This document shows positions 56,118-64,000 of a stretch of 64,000 nucleotides of DNA, one piece after another. This DNA is from Argyresthia goedartella (taxonomy: Eukaryota; Arthropoda; Insecta; Lepidoptera; Argyresthiidae), in assembly GCA_949825045.1 (NCBI GenBank), contig OX463815.1, forward strand, positions 26,775,356-26,839,355. The letters are read 5' to 3'. How positions within the stretch are numbered: the stretch's first letter is position 1; each line of letters starts with the position of its first letter. Made by a program: the position numbers and the translations under genes. The notes beneath the pieces were generated by a model, which saw only the letters and a list, made by a program, of their open reading frames with translations, ran no database searches and was not told the DNA's origin.

Positions 56118-56779
56118 TAATGTATTTGATAATTAAACCACATATTTGTAAAAATATAACCCAGAGTTTATTCAGCACATATGATGAAGAATACGACATT
56201 CACAAGAGTGACAAATGACAGTTAAGTCATAACACTACGAAGTTGGCCAGGATTAAAGCAAGGAGGCTACAATGAAACCTCCAACACGCCCTCTTAATCT
56301 TGGACTACTTCCAGCATATCTTGAACAAACAGCTGGTGCTTACAAGTATGCAGTGCTTTCGTGAGCACATCAGCAGTCATCTGCTCTGTAGGCATATATG
56401 ACAACTTAATGACTTCATTGTCAACAGCCTCACGAATATAGTGATACCTAATGTCTACGTGCTTAGACCGTTTATGAAAAACCGGGTTAGTGACAAGCTT
56501 CGCCGCAGACTGATTATCCCTATACAGGGTTACAGTGTTGCTCTGACCTGTTAATTCAGTAAGAACCGCACGGACGTATACCGCCTCTTTGGCCGCTTCA
56601 GACAAAGCTATGTACTATTTGATAATTAAACCACATATTTGTAAAAATATAACCCAGAGTTTATTCAGCACATATGATGAAGAATACTACATTCACAAGA
56701 GTGACAAATGACAGTTAAGTCATAACGCTACGAAGTTGGCCAGGATTAAAGCAAGGAGGCTACAATGAAACCTCCAACA
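56118..56779 (-). mobile_element. Internally deleted LTR element, copy 2
   Basis: Duplicate of 42611-43272, with the RNase H remnant at 56294-56605. Two base differences make its two LTRs slightly more alike than in copy 1 (CACATATGATG and GGAGGCTAC in both), which hints at gene conversion or at mutations in unit 1 after duplication. Confidence 0.8.
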
Positions 56780-57143
56780 ATATTGCGGATCCGGCTGGAC
56801 GACAAAACACGCGCGAATTCTCAAGAAGATATTACTGCAGAATGATTTAACTAAAAACTACTTTACCAACACTAATATCCCGTTCAGATCTGTAATTAGA
56901 ATAAGAGCACATTCACACACACGGGATCAGAAATCCACGATTCGTTAAAATATCCAAATAGAAATTATACTTGTTGCCTGCCTGCTGATATTTTTAAATA
57001 TATTGTGCTGGTATGTTACTTCGTGCGTGACGAAGTAAAATATACGTCAAGTGTATCTTTTAATTGAATCGTGATTAGTGATCTGTTATAATATAATTAA
57101 TGGTGTGTAAATGAAAATGAGTATTTAAATTGTTCATTGCTAT

Positions 57144-57518
57144 CATGGACGAATAAGACTAGAGGACTGACCACCGCATACAAACAAACGTACCCTGCTA
57201 GAAAGCCCAAATCCTGTATTATTTCTAGATGTCGCTGTACCATGCAATAGACGCTGGGTGCTTAGGTTGACGGCGTAGTAAAATCGATCGTAATATCGAC
57301 GAAAAATCTGAGATGGCGTAAGCGTAAGCCATGTTTGTTCTTAGGAAATGAACGTTTATACCGCCATCTTTCCTAAATTAAGCGCTCCACCACGATACTA
57401 CCTTTAATAGAAAGAACTTTGAACGAGTAGCTCTATCTAGCAATATACATTTAAACTAAAAATCGAATTACGCTACAAAGTGCTACGGTGGTTTGTCCTC
57501 TAGTTTTATTCGTCCATG
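57144..57518. mobile_element. hAT-type MITE, copy 2
   Basis: Duplicate of 43637-44012, one base shorter (a T missing near 57420). Confidence 0.83.
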
Positions 57519-57679
57519 ATTGCTATATAATTGTTGACTTTATGATGTGTTTTTTTTTAATAAATTATAATAATTTATTTGGAGCACAAAAGGATCCATA
57601 ATTTGTCTGTCACAGATAAAATACTTAATGACACTCAATTCAATCAATTTCATATAATTAGGCCTGCCTGTAACATAGC

Positions 57680-58150
57680 TCTGTTTTCCACGCACTGTCA
57701 GAAACGGTCACACCACTCACCCATTATTTGAGTATTGGGCAGTCGGCCGACCTGCAATGACCTCTAGGATACTGTTGCTGCTGCCACGCGTTCTGCTTCA
57801 GTAGTAGGCCGTTCTCTTACGTATGATGGTATGAAATCCATCAGCACGTGCCTCAAAAAACATGCCCGATGCACTATAGTAGCGTGGCAGCCCCAGCAAC
57901 AATATTATACTGGACGAGCAGGGCATTCTAGGGCGTTGAGAGTATTTTGGGTATTGTTGACCCATAGGCTGCACTTGTTGATTAATTGACAGTGTGCCTT
58001 AAAGAGTGAGACTTTTACTGGCTTTTTACAATGTGCAATCCTACAAGTCAACATATCCGCCCGAAATGCCAAAGCTCTGCGCTCCCACTCTATGACTAGG
58101 TCATCCCTCAGGTCCTCAGTCCCTATATGACCAATGTATTTGAAATTGGT
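57680..58150 (-). pseudogene. CR1/L2-like LINE 3' remnant, uninterrupted
   Basis: The same remnant as 44175-47490 without the hAT. Across 57772-57779 a single CTGTTGCT is present, so the codons RGSSNSILEV read through on the minus strand. This is the pre-insertion state of the hAT target. Confidence 0.78.
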
Positions 58151-59043
58151 TATTGAGGGTATGTAAATAATAAATTATCACTTCGACTTTGTTTTTCAAA
58201 TATTTAAACAGTGATCTTTAGTTTTCAAAATATCTATATCTAATATCGATAAACAAAGTAGGTAAACTATCTGTCATTTTTGTCGATAGCCGTTCTTATA
58301 TCGATACTTACCCCATCGCTGGTTGTCACTAAAATGGTACGCGTAAATGTCCTGTCAAAACTATATTGGTTTCAGTCATACAAAGTAAAACGGTACGAGT
58401 AGAGTGTCGGTATAATAACTTCTGTTCATGGAAAATATCCCTCCCAGAAAAGGTCTGTTGTGATGTGATCATTGTAGTCTTCATAAATGTAACCATGCCC
58501 GTGTCTTATTTTCCAATAACTTCAAGCAAGGCCACATGGCCATATCCTCAATTTGGTTTATTTTTCTTTTCTTTAAGGCATCTTTTCTTTTTTCGAAGAT
58601 ACACCCACAGACATATACGGGATGTTTGGTGCATAGTTTGTAAAATAAAAAATTGCGGACAGAAGAGGTCATTTGCTATCTCCTAGGTCCACAAAAAATA
58701 TTGCCCCAACGGATTTTTTTAATGTAATATTTTTTACTTTTTTGTCAAATCGTCGAGAATTGCTCCTTTAAACTTGAATAAATAAAAAAGTTATTGATAA
58801 AACTTGCAATTATTTACTGTTATTGGTTGTGTAATGTAGTTTGGTTCTTTTGTAGTCAAAAATAGTATTGGAAATTAACTTCTAGTTTTTTTTTTACTCA
58901 CATATGTTTTTTCAAGAAATATAATTCTGTAACGAATCATCTTTGACTTGCAATAAAAAAAAACTAAACGAGGGTTTTTTCTTGAAAGTTTTTAAAAAGT
59001 TAGTGCCTACGCACCCGGCGCCAGCCGCCGATTCAGTAGCCGT

Positions 59044-59177
59044 AAACACTGCGGTAGCTTAGGTACTTAAAACTAAGTATGTTTTGTTGTTATTACATGT
59101 TCAACCTAACACGAAGCATAAAGGCTGCTTCGCTTCGCTCACCCCCTTTACCCTTCACCTAAGATACCGCAGTGTTT
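59044..59177. repeat. Foldback repeat, copy 2
   Basis: Duplicate of 48384-48517. Confidence 0.65.
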
Positions 59178-59565
59178 TGCCCTGATATTTGAAACCAACC
59201 AATCTCATGACCTAGAACAAAAGCTACTAAAAATATGTTTACGTAATACTTGAATGACCCCTCACACGCAAGTTAGAACGTTCGCCTTCTCGTCGCCCGT
59301 CTCACTCGCACCAGAGCAGACTCTTGACCAGTTTTGCACTCTTTTACCGAGCCATAAGGTTTAAAATCGCGGGTCATCATACAAATAGCAACTACACGGC
59401 AGGAGCTGCTTGTTGTCAACTAGCACGCAACTACCGTCTTCAACCGTGTAGCAGTTCCTTCACTCTGTGCCCGCAATAGAATCTTCAGTGGTGACATCTT
59501 TCAATAACAAAATGCCGAATTTTACACGACGAACGGAACGTGTCATCTGCGGTTCGGACATGGTT

Positions 59566-60109
59566 CCGTTAGTATACTCCGCGGAGTAAACTCCGTGAAG
59601 TCTACCGAGAGTTTAACCATCTCAGTATCATTCCGCGGAGTCGGATCACAGAGGAATAAATAGGAACAGAGAGAAAGGTTTTAAGGATCCAGCAAAATTC
59701 ATACCTATAAGGGTTGGCAAAAGAGAAAAAAATAAAATTAACAAACTGTTACGAGCTTTTATTAACAGAGCGATTTTGTTATCTTATTCTTAGGGCGGTA
59801 TGCCTTTGAAATACTTAGGTATCCAATACAGTTTGTCACATGAGGTCACCCACTTATAATCTCAACTACTCATCATGGAACATCAATATTAGAACAACAA
59901 CATACTAATATTGTGCTATCGTGTAGGGTGCCTTGCGGCCATAATTTTATGTCGTATATGTGTTTTCCCTAGGGCCATTATTTACAGAGATATATCGATA
60001 AAAAAATATTATGACACATTATCTCAAGAACGGAGAGGTGCACGATGAACGTATATGACCTAAAATGATGGAAAAAAGCGACCCTACGCGATAGCAGAAT
60101 AAAAGTAAG

Positions 60110-60145
<36 letters not shown>

Positions 60146-60287
60146 GGATGTTTGTACCATAGTCATGGTTGTTTATCTATCTAAGTATAATATTTCTCTA
60201 TATAAGTATATATATCGTTGTCTAGTACCCAAGATACAGGGAATCCTAGTTTGGGGCTAGATCAATGTGTGTAAAAGGTGTCCAAGG

Positions 60288-60342
<55 letters not shown>

Positions 60343-60941
60343 TATTTTGCAATTCTAAAAATATGAGGCAAAAAGACTTAAAAATTCTGGCGCCCCCTTA
60401 CCTACACCTCGACCCAACATTCATATACTCACGGCTATATTCCCATAAAGGGGTAGCCCATGACAACATTTTATTTTTGTTTAGGTAAAAAGATTTAATG
60501 TCCATTGAGATATATTTGAATACGAAACACATTTAAATATATTTTTCTATTCATTCGTTTTAAAGATACTTTGAAAATAATCCAGATATCGAGGATGGAG
60601 GCAGAAGAACTACAAATACCTTTGCCTAAAATTAAAAAAAATACTAGCTGACACTAGCTTTCAATGTCACCATAACATTTAACTTATATATAATTTAGCA
60701 TAACCGTGCGTTCGATTTGTTTGATCGTCCACCCATACCCGCAAAAAAACTAACAGAAGAATAGCACTATACAAGTTCTACGCCTGCAAAAGAGATAGCA
60801 TGTAAGGTGGGCTTATGGCGGGCTTCAACTGAGCCATTCAAACTGAACGCAGCCTTTGTTTTTGTTTTAACTTTCTGGGACAGGCAAAGACAAAGCCTTG
60901 ACAATGACATTTTCATGTTCTGGCAAAGGTAACATGGTCCG
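59566..60941. other. Unique flank right of the duplication, microsatellite-rich
   Basis: The perfect 12-bp palindrome ACTCCGCGGAGT lies 12 bases past the breakpoint (59577-59588), with a partial copy near 59630. (AT)n at 60112-60143, (TTA)n at 60289-60314 and (TA)n at 60312-60338 follow. 60240-60290 (CCTAGTTTGGGGCTAGATC and on) looks like the unit that commonly precedes TTA microsatellites in Lepidoptera. No gene found. Confidence 0.5.
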
Positions 60942-63850
60942 TTATTATTATTATTATTATTTATTTATTGTCAGATAGGTACACATCCATAGTAAATTAT
61001 AAAAAGACAAAATATTTTGTACATTAACACACAGGTAACCTAAACTATTTTTTATTTTTGTATAGGTGCACATCTATCCAGTGTTTCAGCAAGGGACTAC
61101 CGACCCTATCCCCTAACGCACTGATGATCCCATTCGAGCTGCCGCGAACACGACTCATCATAGAGGCTGCTCTCTTACGCAAGAAGGCAAAAAAGTCATC
61201 CACTCTTGCCTCCATGAACATCGATGAGGCGCTGCAGTATCGCGGCAGCCCCAACACAGTCCTCAGCGCGTTATTGTACTGGACACGCAGAGCGCTGTAG
61301 GCCCTCTGCGTATAGCGAACCCACAGACTGCAGGTGTAGAAGGTTTGACAGTAAGCTCTGAAAAGTGTAAGTTTCACTTCTTTAGTGCACCGTGCAAACC
61401 TGCGGGCCAGCATGTTACAGCGAACCGACAACGCCCTGCGCTCTCTCTCCATGTCCAGATCATCTGTGAGTGTCTCCGTGACCACATGCCCCAGGTACTT
61501 AAATTTTGCGACTCTATTCAGGGCGATGCCACATAATTTGACAGGAGGCACAAAAGATGGTTTTTTAGTGCCGGCCTTGAATACAAGCATTTCGCTTTTT
61601 TTGGCATTGTACCTTAGGCCATGCGACTCGGCGTATGACCCACAGACGTCCAGTAGCCGCCTGAGGGCTCGAATCGAGGGGCTCAGCAGCACCATGTCGT
61701 CAGCATAGCTTATGTTGTTCACCATGACGCCGCCGACTGAACATCCGACCTTGGTGTCGCTGAGCTCCCCGATCAATTTGTTCATGAACAGGTTGAACAG
61801 CTTAGGAGACGTCAGCCCCCCCTGTCTCACTCCACAGCTCAACCTGTATTCTTGACTTAATGAACCGGCCCACCTGACAGCGTTGCGTTGATTGCCATAC
61901 CAATATTTGAACAAATCAATGTACTCATCAGGTAGGCCAGTTTCAGTCGCCAACTTTTTCCATAACATGTTATAGTTAACTAAATCAAACGCCTTGGACA
62001 AGTCTAAAAAGCAGGCATACCCTGGCGTTTTTCTGTCTGTGTAGTACCGGACAGTTTGCTTGAGGCACATGATGGCACTTTCAGTAGACAGCCCACTCCT
62101 AAAACCAAACTGGGCATCGTGCAAGATTAGATGTTTATCAAGTTGCTTGTCAAGCAAACTGTCCAGCACCTTTGCCGTTATAGTGGCCAGTGATACAGGT
62201 CTATAGTTACCTTTGTCACTAGCATCACCTGTTTTATTTTTAATGATAAGTACAAAAATAGTTCTCATTAGCTCCTCAGGCAGATAGGAGTGTCCAATAC
62301 TGGCGTTGATAAAAATCTTAAGAACCCTAGGCAGATGTGCACCAGCATATTTCAAGTGCTCAACGCTCAACCCGTCGTGTCCCGGCGACTTCCCTCGTTT
62401 CATTCCACGTATCGCCCTATCTACTTCTTTAATAGTGAAGAGAGTGTATTGGCTTGAAACTGCCCGCCGGGTATGAGCATCTGACACTACAGTGCCTGCG
62501 GTTGGCATAACTGCAGGCACTACATTAAAATATTCTTTAAACATATTGGCAATGTCGATATTTTCAGACAGACCCGCCACGCCCAGAGGCAGACTCGACC
62601 GGGGGCTCAGCTTGTTTGTCTGTTTCCAAAAATTTTTGAAGTCCTTAGCTTCGTGACTAGTAGCAAGTATGTCCATTTTGATACGCTCATTGTTATCCTG
62701 GCACCATTTCAATTTATTTTTAAATAATCTTTTGGTCTCTTTCATATTGTCATAAACTGAACCATTGGCGGGTTTTCCCGAGAGTACCCATGATTGAAAC
62801 CCAAGTCGAGCCTCCCTATGGAGCCCCGCTACATGTTTGTTCCAGCCCACAATGTATTTCTTCTTATTATTAACATTTTTGACTATGTAACTGCCGATAG
62901 CAGCCTCGCTCAATGCGTTAACTATGCGTTTATACAAATTATCTATAATTATTTTGTGATCAGTATTTGTACATATTCCATCATCGCAGTGACTCAGCTC
63001 TGGAGGAAAGTCTATATCTCTTAAACGGCTATGACATACGTTATAGTACATATCTATTTGTGCAGCATCTCTATTTCCCCAAATGACATGATATGGAGTG
63101 TGATTCGCTACTTTTATTTTAGATGAAAGAACCGTGAAATCACACTCAATCTGCAAGGGAAAGTGATCCGACCATGACACATCATAACGCACTTCAATTT
63201 TACTAACAGATTTATATGCTACACTACTAGTTACACAGTGATCAAGCCATCGACAGCAGCCATGTACGTCACTAATACACATATAAGTGTCTGAGTCAAT
63301 ACCTAGATCCACTTCCGGTCAGCACAGAATTGCAGTAGTTCATAGCAAAACAACTCACCAGGGTGAGCGTTGAAGTCCCCGAGTACGTACACATTGTCCA
63401 CAGTGTTATCCTCAACAATGGCACTCACCTCCGATAGGCATTCAGTGAAGATTGGAAGGTTTTCTTTCGAGTCCGTAGGCATATATACGGAGAAAAACAT
63501 AGCAGACCGACTAGCCACTTCGCACTTTATAGCCACCAATCGCACACTTTTACAATTGATAACAGTTACTTTATCAAACGCGGTTTTACGCCACAGAATA
63601 GCTACCCCACCGTAGGGCCTTCCTCGCAACACTCCCGCCGTCGTATCCACGGCCGATACTCCAGTCGCAGCGAAGTCAGGATGGATGCCGCTCAGGTAAG
63701 GTACGTCGTGGGGCAACAGCCAAGTCTCCTGCAGTGCAATTACATCCATCGATAGGCATAGCTCTCTGACATGGTCCGAAACACGCGTCACGGACTTACA
63801 GTTGAAGCTTGCGAGCTTACAGGTTCTGCGGCTCAGTTTCTCCTTGAAGC
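60942..63850 (-). mobile_element. CR1/L2-like LINE, long copy
   Basis: Minus-strand non-LTR element with endonuclease (63843 to about 63310), reverse transcriptase (63312-61045) and a 3' UTR ending in a TAA/TAAA-type microsatellite tail (60942-60970 on the plus strand as TTA repeats). The 5' end is truncated or lies beyond 63850. No target duplication was identified. Confidence 0.82.
61045..63843 (-). pseudogene. LINE endonuclease-reverse transcriptase, one frameshift
   Basis: The apurinic-type endonuclease begins near 63843 (KLASFNCKSV) with the catalytic E in ALQETWLL (about 63725) and the GDFNAHPG motif (about 63370). Near 63305 the frame shifts by one and continues open for 755 codons. 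The endonuclease end is WSDHFPLQIE (about 63165). RT motifs are GKSPGHDGLS (about 62390), FRSGLSTESA, CFLDLSKAFDLVNY (about 62000), GVRQGGLTSPKLFN (about 61830) and the catalytic YADDMVLL (about 61700). The C-terminal region lacks RNase H. The motif set fits the CR1/L2 group. A single shift is the only break seen, so the copy is young or was recently active. A related remnant lies in each duplication unit. Confidence 0.85.
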
Positions 63851-63860
63851 TAAAAGTTTA

Positions 63861-63900
63861 TCAGTGTCTTTGATAGCCATCCGGCTATCAAAGACACTGA
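63861..63900. repeat. Perfect hairpin, 18-bp arms
   Basis: TCAGTGTCTTTGATAGCC (63861-63878), loop ATCC, then the exact complement (63883-63900). It lies just beyond the 5' end of the LINE coding region. Confidence 0.9.
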
Positions 63901-64000
63901 GTTATGCCAACATCAACTTTTTCGAAACACTCAAACCATAAAAAAATATTTAAATATGAAAAATCAAAATTTTTGAAAATGGTAAAATGAAAATTCCTTG

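Larger units (their letters stand above)
48906..59565 (+). repeat. Tandem segmental duplication, unit 2 (no hAT)
   Basis: Second unit, 10,660 bp, starting at TAGGATTTAGGTCACAG inside the DDE_3 pseudogene and ending ...GACATGGTT. At 48905/48906 the end of unit 1 is joined to the start of unit 2 with no more than about one shared base. After 59565 the sequence is new (CCGTTAGTATACTCC). Differences from unit 1 include a one-base deletion near 52877, shorter homopolymers near 57550, scattered substitutions, and absence of the hAT. Confidence 0.92.

Noticed and set aside
57772..57779. Precise excision of the hAT from unit 2
   Set aside because: hAT excision usually leaves altered or duplicated target bases; here one clean CTGTTGCT remains, so a never-filled site is simpler. 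Not fully excluded.

Overview
The window is eukaryotic and insect-like, most probably from a moth or butterfly. It has GT-AG introns, AT-rich non-coding DNA, (TA)n, (TTA)n, (CA)n and (GA)n microsatellites, and a mix of RTE, Jockey and CR1/L2-like LINEs, tRNA-type SINEs, mariners, hATs and MITEs typical of Lepidoptera. The order assignment is an inference. No prokaryotic or viral gene cluster, tRNA, rRNA or CRISPR array was seen.

Only two host genes were found. A lysophosphatidate acyltransferase of the AGPAT3/4/5 type runs on the plus strand in seven coding exons from 11208 to 25758; its reassembled reading frame is uninterrupted at 381 codons. A DGCR6/gonadal (gdl) orthologue runs on the minus strand in four coding exons from 30718 to 28642 (173 codons). 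They are convergent, with about 2.9 kb between them in which I see no gene. The large AGPAT introns 5 and 6 and the gdl introns are loaded with transposons.

The rest is mobile DNA. 1-8019: a decayed ZMYM1/hAT-like transposase gene split by a young Ty3/Gypsy element (1356-7231) with a 4-bp target duplication. 8205-10474: a dead minus-strand LINE with an RNase H domain. 13.6-25.6 kb (AGPAT introns): RTE pieces, several foldback MITEs, a mariner (19128-20416), a tRNA-derived SINE, a GC-rich degenerate tandem repeat, and an RTE carrying a nested Jockey fragment. 29-31 kb (gdl introns and upstream): an RTE tail, a TTA-flanked MITE, a 32-bp-arm hairpin, and a SINE with a 14-bp target duplication near the gdl start. 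31.7-36.6 kb: two lineages of an intron-containing IS630/Tc1-related (DDE_3) transposase and a second mariner (33211-34533).

The most notable structure is a tandem duplication: unit 1 is 35398-48905 and unit 2 is 48906-59565. They are nearly identical. Each carries a Ty1/Copia element, an internally deleted LTR element, an 8-bp-TSD MITE and a LINE remnant. Unit 1 alone has a full-length hAT transposon (44275-47111) with an uninterrupted 665-codon transposase and a perfect 8-bp target duplication; unit 2 preserves the exact empty site. Either the hAT jumped in after the duplication, or two haplotypes have been assembled in tandem. The window closes with a long minus-strand CR1/L2-like LINE (60942-63850) and an 18-bp perfect palindrome.
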